Shown: piece by piece, positions 11,501-21,431 of the stretch
Layout: the number at the start of each line of letters is the position of its first letter
Numbering within the stretch: the stretch's first letter is position 1
From: Caecitellus pseudoparvulus
Lineage: Eukaryota > Bigyra: Bicosoecida
Direction: 5' to 3'
DNA: 64,000 nucleotides
NCBI GenBank assembly: GCA_965644315.1
Contig: CBFFRQ010000064.1
Location: forward strand, 1 to 64,000
Notes under the pieces: model-generated
What the model was told of the DNA's origin: nothing
Seen by the model: only the letters and a program-made list of their open reading frames with translations
Database searches by the model: none
Translations under genes and position numbers: made by a program

Positions 11501-14500
11501 ACCACTTTGAGATCAGCTTGGGTGCCGCCTCCCGACGCCACGAGGCTTGGTGTCAAACACTCGAAGTACTGCCACGTTGTCGGGGGCAGCAGGGCACAGG
11601 AGGCATTTCCTATAGAGGCAGCCTGAATGCTGGCCAGACCCCCGGGCAGCCCCAATCCACTCCCGAAAATGCGCAGGACTGTGCCCCCCGCCGCAGACAC
11701 GATTGCCGGCAGCACTGCAGTGATGCTCGGAACTGTGTACACTCGAACAGGCGGCGTTTCCACAGCAGCAAGGACGCCACGAACCTTGAGTGTCACCTGG
11801 ACAGATCCAGAGGAACTCGCAAGTGAGTGGGAATCCACATTGACACAGCCCATGGCAGTGCCGTTGCCGAGCTCCACGCTCCCGCAGGGAACACTGCCAA
11901 GCGACATGCTCACATCAACGCCCTGCAGGGAATCGCTAGGAAGTTCTCTGCCGGCAAACCAGAAACTAACGTTCGAGCTGCCTGGTTCAAAGGCAGAAAA
12001 AACAGCGCTTGGTTGCACGTCAGTGATGACTGGTGCTTGGTACGCGAGCTGCTGGGATACAAACGTCGCTGTTGAACCATCCACTCGAGTCACAACCAGC
12101 GGAGACAGAGACCCAATGCCAGGAGGCATGCTACATGTCAACGAGGTTGGCGTGGATGAAATGTTCACGCACTGCCCAAACCCTGCCTGCACAGCGGTGA
12201 TATCCGCATACGACTGATCCGTGTTTGGGTCGCTCCGTCCAAAGTTCATGCCAAATACTTCCAGTCGTCCCCCAGATTGAGGCAGCGTCAGAGGCACGAC
12301 GCCAGATATCGCCGGACTACCGATGATGTGCAGAGCTCCTGGCAGGCGGGCTGCGACGCCTGCTACCTCCACCTGCAAAAGCCCGTTCGCTGCACCAGGG
12401 TGGAAATCACTCGTGTTCAACTGCAAACACCGCACAAACGAGCTGTTGACATGCTGAACGGTGGGACATTGCGCACCGGCAAGTGTGACTCGCAGTTGTG
12501 TGCCGTCAACCCCCAGACTGCTGCCGTGTATGGTGAAGTTCAGAAGAGCTGCTCCGGTTCCAAGCATGAGCTGGTCTGGCGTTAGAGAGTGCGCTTGTGG
12601 CGCAGCGTACACAAGCGGTGCGTAGTTCGAGCCCTGCCCGGCGACGGACACTTGAAGCCATACGTTGCCAACGCCAGGGGGCACGATGCACTGCACGTGG
12701 CCTTCCGCCAGACTGGTGATGTTGCAAATCCCGATCGGCAGTCCAGGGGCTGGTGCTGAATGCAAAGTGACGTTGACGATTGAGGGCGGCAGCACTGAAG
12801 AAGGAGTTGCAGGCAGGACAGCGGCCTCAGATGTGTGCCACAGGTTGCTTCCGAAGATGCTCACTGGGCTGCCTTGAACAGGCAGACTCGTGCTAGGCTG
12901 CAGAACGGACACGGTGGGTGGGTGGTACTGCACGGTGGCATTTGCCGGCCCATGGATAGGGGAGGGAACCCCTTCAATACCATGCGTGAGCGACAGCAGT
13001 GCTCCCCCAGAGAGGTCAGGCAGTGGCAGGGGGGGTGCCAAGCACAGAATACTGCCCGTGGATGCCAGCCTTGGCTGTGCGCATGGTTCGCCCCCTACAA
13101 ACACGTCAAATGAAGCGTCCTCTGTCAAAATAGCAAGCGGCCAGAAGTCTCCCAGCAGCCGAATTTGGGAACCTCCCGAGCTGCCTACGCGGGGGAGGCT
13201 GCCTGGCACGGCTGCGTCCTCCACAGCTGTGATGAGCAGCAAGGAATCCAGCGACCAGCCGAGCGGCCACGCACAGGTGGAGGAGAACGGCTGCAGCGAA
13301 GGTTCAACAAAATCAGATTCCTGGCAACCAAGTAGAGGCAGGCACATGCCATTGCCTTCCAGGACTGGCACTCCAAAAGCTCTGCAGGTGACTCCGGTGG
13401 CTGCAGCTGGGGTTGGCATGTCAACGAGTTGACTGCTTGACATGATGTCGAACAACCACGGGGGAACAGACTGCAGGCGCTGCATGTGGCAGGCTGGACA
13501 TGTGCGGACCTGGGAGACGCTGGCCCAGGAAAGGCGGCTACCAACTGCACGGAACAAGGGGCTGATGCCAGACACGGAAATGAAGTCACCCAGGTCCAGC
13601 GCTGCAGGGGCGGCGAAGCCCATGTACGTGGCAGAGGGAGTCAGTGGCGCACTGTTGCCCCAGCCGACGTTGGAGTGCGCATTCATCCCAACACAATGCA
13701 AGTGCCCTCCTTCAAGGGTGACGCAGGTGGCAGAGTGCATGGCAGAAATGCACGTAGCAGTATGCGCAATGGCTCCTGGTCCTTCGGATGCCGGGGTTTC
13801 ATCGTCTCCGATGAAGCGGGTGTGGCCATTCAACAACTCACCACCATGGTTTTCCCCAAAACACTGCACTGCTCCGGACTCCAGGATGGTGCATGAGTGG
13901 CCCTCCCCGGCCGAAACCTGCACAGCAGCGCCTGAAAGCTCCACTTCCCCCAGAGTGGACGGCAGCTCATTGTCACCGAAGACTTCTTCTATGGCCAGGC
14001 TGGGCTGCCCCAGCTTTCCCGCACTATAGTAGCCAAAGTTATACCCACCTTGCCCCCAGCACTGCACGCCGCCATTAGCAAACAAAGCACAAGCGTGGTT
14101 CCGTCCACATGAAACCTGCACCGCGTCAGAGCGAGTCAGCGACGACAGCCCTCGAGCATTGATTGTGCCGAAGGAGTCTCCGAAAGATGTTGATACGGTG
14201 GATCCTTGTCCGAGTTGCCCGTAGTTGTTTGACCCCACACACTGCACACTGCCGCTAGCTTGCGCGGTGCATGTAAACTGGTACCCAGCGCAGACATCCA
14301 CAGCAGGCCCAAGCAAACTAACCGTGTCGCCCGGCAGAGGAGACTGTACACTCGAATATCCAGGTCGCAGAGCCTCCCCGTAAGTGGACGAGCCCCAGCA
14401 CCTCACTGCACCTGTGCTGAGCACAACACAAGAATGCGCCGACCCTACAGACAAGCGTTTGGCAGCTGCACCCAGGGGCACTGCACTCGAAGCACTTGCA

Positions 14501-17109
14501 TCTTCTGTGGACCTTGGCGACACGCCCAGGTACTCACCATCGCCCCAACAATGCACCTCGCCCGACACGAGCAGAGCACAGGAGTGCTCAAAACCGCTCC
14601 CAGCTTCGACGGCTTCCGCTGGCAGGAATGCCGCCGAGTACAGGTCTTTGGGTGCCAGGGTACGAGTCGCATCCGCGAGGTCTTGCCGGCCCAGCCCCAC
14701 CGTTCCAGCATCCCCCCAACAACGAACGCCGCCCCAGACTGTCACTGCACACGCAGAGTCCCGTTGGCCAGCAACGCGAACATACTCAGCATGGCGCGGA
14801 GCCTGCGTCGCCAACGAGGAAATGAGGGCCCCAGGAAGCAACGGATCCGCCCTGGTCATGCCAGTCTCACGAACCTCAACTTCGTAGCCCAGCGTTGTTG
14901 GGCTCGACACGGGGCGAGCTGCTTGTCCTCCATGGGCTTTCCCGAACGTCTGCAGCGCGCCACCTCGGAGAAGCGCCACCGTGGTGCCTGTGCCACATGC
15001 CAAAGCTACGGCCCGATCGGACAGCTGCACCGGTCCTTGCAGGTACACAGGCTCGTCATCACCGACCATTCCGGCCCTGCCACTATCGGACAAACGCCCA
15101 CGAACTCCCCCCGTCTCCCCACTGCTGTCCCCACCCCAACACACCGAGCGCCCGTCCACCAGCACGGCACACGAGTGCCACCAACCACAGCACACAGAAG
15201 AAGCAGTAAATGGCATGAAAACATGTGATGCAGTTGTGATGTTCTCGTCGTCGCCCACCGAGTCGGTGCCGCCAACGCCAAGGCGCCCTGCTGTGACAGC
15301 AGGCTGTGCACTCCCTGCATCCCCATTCGCACCCCAGCAGTACACCTGCCCAGACACTGAAGTGGCGCACGTGTGAAACGCGCCAGCACTGATGGCTTGC
15401 ACGGGGGCGTCCAAAGGTATGGGGCCAACTGACGGCGCCCACTCGTCATCCCCCACAGAACCTGCCATACCGTAGCCCAGCACGCCTGCTCCGCCACCGC
15501 CGACCACGTGCGCATCATTCAGACCCCAGCAGAAAACACTGAGATTCGCAGTCAAGGCACACGTGTGGAAGCGGCCCGCAGAAAGGTCCACGACAGGGGA
15601 AGGGAACAGCAACTCTTGGGAGTGGCTTGCGTTCGCCACGAAGCCAGCGTGCCCCGCCCCCAACTGACCGAAAGTGCCATTGCCCCAGCAACGCACAGTC
15701 CCACTCCACATCAAGCCGCACGCGTGGCCCTCCCCTTGAACTACCTGCTGTACCTGGCCGGGGAGCGGCACCGGGCCTGCAGCTGCTGGAGTCTCATCGT
15801 CGCCGATAGACGCATTGCTCCCGCTGCCGAGCACCCCCAGCCTGCCTTCGCCCCAACAGAAAGCCGCCCCCGACACGAGAGCTGCACAAGAACTGAAAGG
15901 CCCCACACTTACACTCGACGCAGGAGCTGGTAGTGAGACTTCGGGTACTTGGGCAAGGGGCAAGTCGCCTGCAACATCATTCACGTGGCCAGCACCGAGG
16001 CGACCCAAGCCCATGTCCACGCCAACCTGAGCTGAATCTGAAGCCAAGCCAAAGCACTTGACCCCGCCGTCGAACATGATTGCACACCCATGTTCGTCAC
16101 CAAATTCCACTGACACTGCCCCTGCAGACACAGGCAGCAGGGTTACCTCAGCAAGGCTCTGGCTGGAGGAGACTGGCGGAGAAACCGCGTGCCACGAAGC
16201 GGGCGACTTGCCAAAAGGGGAAGACGCATTGCCGCCCTCGATGCCTTGATTCAAGGGGAGCACCGAATGTGCGTGGATGGACTGGAAAGGGACAATGGAC
16301 GCAGTGCCAGCTGCTCTGATAAAGTGCTTCGCGGACCCTTCGAAGCCAAGGAGGAGGGCTTGCACTGGCGCGTGCATGACAACACGAACAGGATGAGGGC
16401 CAGACTGTGTCCAGTTCCTGGGGTGCGCCGCCTCAGGCAGCGTTCCAACGAGAGTTCCGTCTCCCAGGCTCCACGCCTGCACAGGGTGCCCCACCGCCAC
16501 TCCTGAGCACAAGTCGCCGCCTTCCAACTCCACCCAGCGCCAACCACGCCACGCCAGCATGCGCAAGCAGGCCACGTGTGCTTCTGGGTGCCCCCTCTGC
16601 CATTCCAGGCCAAAGACGGTGAAAATAGTTGCTGGCTGCTCTAACTCCACAGTCTCCCAACTGGTGTTGCCGATACTGCCCTGGCGCCTGAGGAGCACTG
16701 TCGAGGAGGCATTCGCCCAGCCTGAGGGAAGAGGCCTTGACTCATTCATATCCAAGTGCACGTCAAGCGCCACGGCCCACTGCGCGGAGTAGGGCAGGAA
16801 CGGCAGGTGTGAACCGCGCGGACCAGGATCTACAGTCACGTTGAAGTCCCAGCGCAGGCGGTCAGCTTGCTCCGACACGGCGAGCGCCAGCAGCTGGACG
16901 GACGCGCCACCCGCTGAGGTACTGTGCACTGTGACGTCCAGTGGAGCCGTGAGCTCTGCAGCATGCCCTGCTGTCCCACCACTCCACGCGCCAGGTGGTA
17001 TGGAGGAGTATGAAACGAACTGGACTTGATCCTCGAGGTTCGTTGAGCGGCCGATCCCGAACAAAATCAACGCGAGGAAGGGCACAAACACCCTTTGTCC
17101 ATGAGCCAT
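8560..17109 (-). CDS. Giant RCC1-IPT/TIG multipass surface protein
   Basis: Intronless gene of 2,849 residues. The open frame extends to 17247, but the ATG at 17109 is preferred because it opens a signal peptide (MAHGQR then a hydrophobic core). Residues about 330-1150 hold 14 RCC1-type motifs (G-x-x-H-x-C-A-L ... C-W-G), many followed by GDDE-P, enough for two seven-bladed propellers. About 1300-2050 are roughly eight IPT/TIG-like Ig repeats, then an FN3-like module (about 2100-2215), a Cys-rich/EGF-like stretch with C-x-x-C pairs (about 2225-2385), and about eight hydrophobic helices (2387-2760). The cytosolic tail is short and Ser/Lys-rich. NxS/T sites are frequent in the ectodomain. The architecture suggests a plasma-membrane adhesion or sensory receptor; ligand and signalling partner are unknown. 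It is on the same strand as the AAA+ gene, with similarly weak codon bias. Confidence 0.88.
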   Translation of the reverse strand: MAHGQRVFVPFLALILFGIGRSTNLEDQVQFVSYSSIPPGAWSGGTAGHAAELTAPLDVTVHSTSAGGASVQLLALAVSEQADRLRWDFNVTVDPGPRGSHLPFLPYSAQWAVALDVHLDMNESRPLPSGWANASSTVLLRRQGSIGNTSWETVELEQPATIFTVFGLEWQRGHPEAHVACLRMLAWRGWRWVELEGGDLCSGVAVGHPVQAWSLGDGTLVGTLPEAAHPRNWTQSGPHPVRVVMHAPVQALLLGFEGSAKHFIRAAGTASIVPFQSIHAHSVLPLNQGIEGGNASSPFGKSPASWHAVSPPVSSSQSLAEVTLLPVSAGAVSVEFGDEHGCAIMFDGGVKCFGLASDSAQVGVDMGLGRLGAGHVNDVAGDLPLAQVPEVSLPAPASSVSVGPFSSCAALVSGAAFCWGEGRLGVLGSGSNASIGDDETPAAAGPVPLPGQVQQVVQGEGHACGLMWSGTVRCWGNGTFGQLGAGHAGFVANASHSQELLFPSPVVDLSAGRFHTCALTANLSVFCWGLNDAHVVGGGGAGVLGYGMAGSVGDDEWAPSVGPIPLDAPVQAISAGAFHTCATSVSGQVYCWGANGDAGSAQPAVTAGRLGVGGTDSVGDDENITTASHVFMPFTASSVCCGWWHSCAVLVDGRSVCWGGDSSGETGGVRGRLSDSGRAGMVGDDEPVYLQGPVQLSDRAVALACGTGTTVALLRGGALQTFGKAHGGQAARPVSSPTTLGYEVEVRETGMTRADPLLPGALISSLATQAPRHAEYVRVAGQRDSACAVTVWGGVRCWGDAGTVGLGRQDLADATRTLAPKDLYSAAFLPAEAVEAGSGFEHSCALLVSGEVHCWGDGEYLGVSPRSTEDASASSAVPLGAAAKRLSVGSAHSCVVLSTGAVRCWGSSTYGEALRPGYSSVQSPLPGDTVSLLGPAVDVCAGYQFTCTAQASGSVQCVGSNNYGQLGQGSTVSTSFGDSFGTINARGLSSLTRSDAVQVSCGRNHACALFANGGVQCWGQGGYNFGYYSAGKLGQPSLAIEEVFGDNELPSTLGEVELSGAAVQVSAGEGHSCTILESGAVQCFGENHGGELLNGHTRFIGDDETPASEGPGAIAHTATCISAMHSATCVTLEGGHLHCVGMNAHSNVGWGNSAPLTPSATYMGFAAPAALDLGDFISVSGISPLFRAVGSRLSWASVSQVRTCPACHMQRLQSVPPWLFDIMSSSQLVDMPTPAAATGVTCRAFGVPVLEGNGMCLPLLGCQESDFVEPSLQPFSSTCAWPLGWSLDSLLLITAVEDAAVPGSLPRVGSSGGSQIRLLGDFWPLAILTEDASFDVFVGGEPCAQPRLASTGSILCLAPPLPLPDLSGGALLSLTHGIEGVPSPIHGPANATVQYHPPTVSVLQPSTSLPVQGSPVSIFGSNLWHTSEAAVLPATPSSVLPPSIVNVTLHSAPAPGLPIGICNITSLAEGHVQCIVPPGVGNVWLQVSVAGQGSNYAPLVYAAPQAHSLTPDQLMLGTGAALLNFTIHGSSLGVDGTQLRVTLAGAQCPTVQHVNSSFVRCLQLNTSDFHPGAANGLLQVEVAGVAARLPGALHIIGSPAISGVVPLTLPQSGGRLEVFGMNFGRSDPNTDQSYADITAVQAGFGQCVNISSTPTSLTCSMPPGIGSLSPLVVTRVDGSTATFVSQQLAYQAPVITDVQPSAVFSAFEPGSSNVSFWFAGRELPSDSLQGVDVSMSLGSVPCGSVELGNGTAMGCVNVDSHSLASSSGSVQVTLKVRGVLAAVETPPVRVYTVPSITAVLPAIVSAAGGTVLRIFGSGLGLPGGLASIQAASIGNASCALLPPTTWQYFECLTPSLVASGGGTQADLKVVLASGWAGALPQAVRFAVPEILKVQGSILLPGASGSGLTQRVAVEGVALGDPQGSGGGMWIAGTSCEAAGGNLSLGAGGRSLTCEDLNAAALPRPPAGSIQLGNVTILTNEGLTVTSEQGAVQIVGPPTVVRVTPRVVRTGEALSIEGGNFLGIDAVRIGQVEVPKHSWTVLGVGSISVSAVPPPAARTAAAMQHLSVSLTTVGGITTASSSASGTDVSYIVTPQAPTSAPQQPCGYRDGVSGTVRVAFTWMDDEVTVLSPVKAWVVEFSTDPWLDIGRNASLASRIVPVEGAAAGDVLVSSEPVEACRGQLDVPAGGHVVDVRVLDAPQVPVWLQVRAATDLVHETLRSPASRVEGPVFAKCSGAEFLATQHARRSDWSKAQCQPCPLGAVCTGGPWEWLRSEAGFSRIEWSEDGLTFEQCLDQRMCPRGAYRLVQPQDLAYLLPNSTTAQLSPASLPAAFREEFVQAAAANISANFSDTSAATADCAQGHTGPKCAKCAAGFGRLGGTLCQPCVGGTSRSLGLLFVFFLVFLLGVSWLVRGQVKTRGLSKKAHSVAKKLLVTHVQQTALMLSFDLEWPDPFSALLAASDTAAAASTQLMSLDCVRKEEVPNAVGSAFRLKVLITLLLPVCLLLVLSAGSFALASCTKATLQEARRQVLVAALVVAFLFYTPLTRTVMQLFTCVDIGGQDRLLEDLDVLCSSAGNNGWRFGVGLPLLLLVVLGLPAGLFTLLWRRRQRLHSSDWHRRTLGLLFLGYKPEFYWYEVVIMARKALFAMVLVALRPQGLLWQVSFAMLVIMTAMIVSAGWAPFTEATFNALDVASLALSMATVAGGAMLFQGAVASDPALTSGEQTPWPHHHAAGVAVTVVLTGMNVVFIGGIVVWMLKSFYATEIAPRLSLSGRKAARTDGEKGGSAVERASRPSVHVMAALAASKSHRSSLSGSAADAIAKGRFASKNPLLRSALSQRKLKDTASMKPTD

Positions 17110-17830
17110 ACTGGCTGATCTTGGCGTGGGGTGGTGAGCTGCAAAAGCAGCGTGCTGCCAGCAGCAGTGCAGCAGGTCGTGGCGACGAAACGCCAGCGTG
17201 AAACACGGAGCCGCTACAGCCTGACACCCGAATTCCCAAGAGGTCAAGACAGAGGGAGGAAAGGCGGGTGATTATAATTGCCCAGGGCCTCTGCAACCCT
17301 CCTGATACCGCCGGGAACAAAGTGCTTGCAATGGAGTAGCGAGTAAGCGCCGAAGTGGCTGGCTTGCGTTGCACCAGACGGGAGTGCCAAGCTGGGGAAA
17401 GAGCTCGCACAACGCGGTAGGTGCAGAGAGCAGCTTCCAGAAATGTGGAGTGCCTAGAAGAATGGTGTGGGGGCCTGGCTTTTAAAGCACAAGAGCGCCT
17501 GCCTTCTTTCGCGCATGCATGGTGTGCAGAGCAGGCTGGCAGGAAGGCCGTTCGAAAGGGCACTGATGGTGAACATCACCGCACCTAAGTCCCAAGCAAG
17601 CCAGCACATTTATGACTATTGAGCCGGTCCGCGATTGCCTTGTTGTGGCGTGCTTAGCCGCAGCAGTCAGGCGCCCTCCCAGCCTCGCACGCCAGCTGTA
17701 CAGAGAACTTCCGAGCCCACAATCCAGTGGCTGGCAGAGCTCGTAATAGAGCCACAAAACAAGTTCACCCACTCACATCTCGTCAAACTACCTAGCAGCA
17801 TGTAGAGTGCTTTGGCAGCTCCCTGTCTCG
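17110..17830. other. Spacer upstream of the giant surface-protein gene
   Basis: A 721-bp stretch between the giant gene's preferred start and the kinase stop, both minus strand. It should hold the giant gene's promoter and the kinase 3' UTR. A short AT-rich patch lies near 17270-17280, but I would not call it a TATA box. No coding or RNA gene is evident. Confidence 0.5.
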
Positions 17831-19862
17831 TCACGCATTGCTGCAAGAATCCGCACCCAGCAATCGTCCTCGGAATCCAGGTGACTGTGGCAAGTCAGAC
17901 AGCTCCATTCGCTTACTGCGCCGCCTCCGCACGACGACACGTTTGGGACTCTGGGCGCGGCTCCGCCCATGGCTGGGCATGGCCTCCCCAGCTTGAGCTG
18001 GTGCGGGAGAGACATCCTCAGTAACCAGAGGGCTGCAGCTGGGCAACGATGGGCTGGAAGCACCAGCAGGCGTGGACGCGAGTGCTAAAAGCAACGGAGA
18101 GCGCAGAGACGAAGAGCCGCTTGGCCTCAATCGAGAGGCCTGGATTCCCAGCGAGGCTCTCCGGCTGTGAGCTGGCTGCAGTGGGGAGTGAGGTGGAACC
18201 CCGACGGCCAAGCCCGTAGCTTGCCTCGAGCCAAGGGACTCTTGAGACGCGCTTGGTGCTTCGCTGGGAGCATACAGCACAGGTGCATGAAGTTGAAGAT
18301 CCTCCCCTTCCTCGTGCGAAAGCACCGGCGTCGTTGGTGGCGTGTCAGCAGACCCGCCAAGCTCTGACGCACCCTCCTCCCCTGCGACAAGTGCTGCACC
18401 CTTTGGGCAAGAATCAGAGCCCTGCAGAGCAGACTGCTGTTGAAGACTTCCATCTTTGATTCTTACATGCTGGCGTGGTGGTTGCGAGCCTGCAGGCTGT
18501 CCGTATCCGGGACGCTCCACTGCAGCTGCCTCCTCGCCATCAAGACCGAGATCGAGCAAGCCCTGTTTGAAGGCAGAGATGGAGCCCCGCCCGGCTGTCA
18601 GCCACGCATGGTGGCTAACTTCCTCCACTGTCAGGCGCTTCGACGGGTCAACTTGCAGCAACCCTGTGATGAGTGAAGCGAGGCGCTTGGAGACTGAGAG
18701 ATGGCTGGGCCAGGGAAGGGTGCCGCTGAACAGCAGTTGCTTGAGCTCCGCACGATTCCGCGCCTGAAAGGGACGACGCCCGCACACCATCTCAAAGAGG
18801 ATGACGCCAATCGACCAGCAGTCTGCACAGCTTCCCTTGTACGTCTGCGGCGCTCGAGGGGTGTGGCGAAGTGCAGCGTTGAGAGTGCTAGAACCGACGC
18901 AGAAGTACATACAGTGTGCTGGGCAGCGCTGGCTTGGTATGCTGATGGGAAGAGCACTTCCGGGGCAGAGTACAGGGGTGTGCCAACAGGGCTCGAAGAC
19001 CTCCCCAGGCTCGTCACAGACGCGGAGAGGCCAAAGTCAGCGAGCTTCACCCGCACACCGTCTGGAGCCCTGCCTTCAGACGACCTTGCAGCTGCAAAGA
19101 GGATGTTCTCTGGCTTCAAGTCCCTGTGTACCACATTCCTACGGTGGCAGTACTGCACGCCAGCGACCACTTGGTGAAAGATCACCCTTGCCTCCGGCTC
19201 CGGCAGCCGGCCTGCGGGCATTTCGGAGGCACCGTGCAAACACGCCCTCGCACGTCGCTCCGAACGCACTCACAAGATGGAGAGGCTCTCAAGACATCCG
19301 CCAGTGTGCCGTGTGTGGCCAGCTCCATGATGAAGTGGAGGTGGTCCCGGCCTCGAATCACCTGCGGCCCGCACGTGGCAAGCGGGTGGTTTGAGCTGCG
19401 CCAGTCAGTTCCTGAGCCGCTTGCGCAGGGAGGCTCACGTTGATGAGACGAATGACATGCTCGTGCTCAAGGGATGTAAGAATGAACACCTCTCGGCAAA
19501 GTCGCTCGATGTCGCCGATGTCTCGAACGTGACTGTGGCTCACAGCCTTGATGGCCACCTGCGGCCGAGTTCCGCAGGGTGGTCATGCTGTGCACATGCC
19601 ACGCGCAGGGGCTGCGTGGCCTCACCTCCTGGCCGCTTTCGACGTCTACTGCACGTCTAACAGTGCCGAAGGAACCCTTGCCCAGCGTGGATGTCAGCTT
19701 GTAGCCTGGAACGTCATGCTTTGAGCTGCCGCACTCTGCAGCCATGTGTGACTCTGGCTCCTTGGTGCTGCTGTTGCCCAGCCTCTCACGCAACGCGAAC
19801 GGGGCCTCCGCCCGGCAAGAGGCCAGCAAGCACACTTCGGTGTCTGCCTGCATGCTGGCCAA
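17831..19862 (-). CDS. CAMK-like serine/threonine protein kinase
   Basis: Five exons join in frame to 585 aa: 19862-19626, 19558-19439, 19361-19274, 19211-18913 and 18844-17831; introns are 62-77 bp. The kinase domain (about residues 52-320) has the Gly loop LGKGSFGTV, VAIK (catalytic Lys near 83), HRDLKPEN, DFG, GTPLYSAPE and a D-C-W-S-I-G-V segment, so all catalytic residues are present. The order and the G-T-P..APE loop fit the CAMK/SNF1-MARK group. The remaining 260 residues are Ser/Pro/Ala-rich, end in a basic RRRRSK cluster and show no domain I recognise. Substrate and pathway are unknown. Its start lies only 54 bp from the stop of the aminotransferase gene upstream on the same strand, so its promoter must overlap that gene's 3' end. 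Confidence 0.88.
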
Positions 19863-19916
19863 CAGTTCTCCAGCATGGTGTGAATTGTTGCACGGGTGCT
19901 GTGCTTCTGGCGGGCT

Positions 19917-21431
19917 TCACGAGGACTTGGCGTGAGCCTCGCAGAACGCAGCAATGCGCTTCACAGCTTCCTCCAGCTTGGCCTTGGGGGCTGAGAAGAC
20001 CACACGAGCATAGTTGGGCATGCCGAAGCAAGCACCGGGCAGCATGAAGACGCTCTGCTCGGTCAACAGCTTCTGGCAGAAGTCCTGGTCGTCCACGACA
20101 CCATCCAGCGCAGCAACGTCGATGCCGATCATAACGTACATGGCACCTTGGGGCACGATGGGAGTGATGCCGGGTACGGCTGCCAAGCCGTCTGCCACCA
20201 CCTGCGCGTTGGCATGCAGCTGCTCCATGACCTCCGCCTTGAACGTAGCCAAGGCTGCTTCGTCGGGTGAGCCGGCGGGCGGCGTCAGGAGGCTGGGCAG
20301 CGCAGACTGGATGAGGCTGTTGGCGCCCAAGATCAGCTGGCTCATGCGGAAGAGCGCCTCCCGCACCTCCCCCAGCAGCCCTTGCTGGTCGTGCACCATC
20401 ACCCACCCCACTCGCCACCCTGGCACCAGGAACTGCTTGGCAATGCCTCCTGTCGCCAGCACTGGCACCGTGCTCGTGAGGCTGGCAATGGGGTGGAAGG
20501 TGTGGCCTGGGAAGGTCATGTCCCCGTAGATTTCGTCTGCGATGATGGGCACCTTGTGCTTGTCTGCGATGGCCAGGATGGCCTGCAGGTGCTCCTTGCT
20601 GAACACGCTGCCGCAGGGGTTGGAGGGGTTGTTCACCAGGATGGCGCCGACGGACGGGTCCATCACAGACTCCAAGTGCTCCAGGTCGATCTCCCAGCTC
20701 TTGGCGGGGTCCAGGTTGTAGTACTCCACGTCGATGCACTTGCTGGCCGCCAGCGTCGCGTACAGGGGAAACCCAGGGCGCGGCAGCAACAGCTTTTGGC
20801 CAGGGGACAGCAAGACGCCAATGGCAAAGTCCAGGGCCCCGGAGCAGCCGCAGGTGATGACGACGTCCTCCGCAGTGAGCGGGCTGGTGGCCGTGCCGTA
20901 CCGGGCGGCAACTGCTGCCCTGGCTGCTGGCGGCCCAGCAGAGTGCACGTAGCCGTTGTGCTTGAAGGACCTGGGAGTGGGAGGGTGGAGCAGGCGTGCA
21001 GCGCAGTGCATATGAAGGTGCAGCGTAAGGGGGCAGGTGGCGGTTGCAGGGAGGTGGCGGCTGGACGCACAGGAGATTCTCCTGCAGCTTGTCCACAAAG
21101 TACTGAGGCGTCTTGAAATTCCCAAAGACGGTGGGGTCACCTGTGCAGGCGTGAAGTGGCCAGTGCAAGGTGCAGCTCTGCTAACCTCCTGGCAGCGCCG
21201 TACCGAGCGACAGTGGAATGAGCTCCTTGTCGGGGTCATCCGGTTTCTTGATGTTGTCCACGATGGCACGAATGGGGTTGTGCACTCGCTTGGAGAAAGC
21301 AGATGGTTCGATGTGCCATGTCTTGCGACGCTTGGCAGCTGCGCAGGCCCGAACAGTGCGTGAGAGGCAGTCGGGTGCTCAGGTGCAGTGCACCACGTAC
21401 CTGACGGCGCGGTGGAGTCTGCTGCCGCCAT
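19917..21431 (-). CDS. TAT: Tyrosine aminotransferase
   Basis: Four exons (21431-21401, 21338-21204, 21140-21074, 20970-19917) give 428 aa. It is a PLP-dependent class I/II aminotransferase that moves the amino group of tyrosine to 2-oxoglutarate, the first step of tyrosine breakdown. Family signatures run the whole length: NPIRAIVDN, LGDPTVFGN, HNGYVHSAGP, IVNNPSNPCGSVFS, IADEIYGDM, and GGIAKQFLVPGWRVGW with the Schiff-base lysine, then QGAMYVMIGI and a C-terminal RVVFSAP. The match to animal TAT is close enough to prefer it over aspartate or alanine aminotransferase. The 31-nt first exon supplies MAAADSTAPS; no targeting peptide is evident, so it is probably cytosolic. It is divergent from the TENT4-like gene across about 500 bp. 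Confidence 0.93.
   Translation of the reverse strand: MAAADSTAPSGTWCTAPEHPTASHALFGPAQLPSVARHGTSNHLLSPSECTTPFVPSWTTSRNRMTPTRSSFHCRSVRRCQEVSRAAPCTGHFTPAQVTPPSLGISRRLSTLWTSCRRISCASSRHLPATATCPLTLHLHMHCAARLLHPPTPRSFKHNGYVHSAGPPAARAAVAARYGTATSPLTAEDVVITCGCSGALDFAIGVLLSPGQKLLLPRPGFPLYATLAASKCIDVEYYNLDPAKSWEIDLEHLESVMDPSVGAILVNNPSNPCGSVFSKEHLQAILAIADKHKVPIIADEIYGDMTFPGHTFHPIASLTSTVPVLATGGIAKQFLVPGWRVGWVMVHDQQGLLGEVREALFRMSQLILGANSLIQSALPSLLTPPAGSPDEAALATFKAEVMEQLHANAQVVADGLAAVPGITPIVPQGAMYVMIGIDVAALDGVVDDQDFCQKLLTEQSVFMLPGACFGMPNYARVVFSAPKAKLEEAVKRIAAFCEAHAKSS

Noticed and set aside
17110-17247. 46-codon upstream extension of the giant surface protein
   Set aside because: It would bury the signal peptide behind a Cys/His-rich leader; the downstream ATG gives a standard signal sequence.
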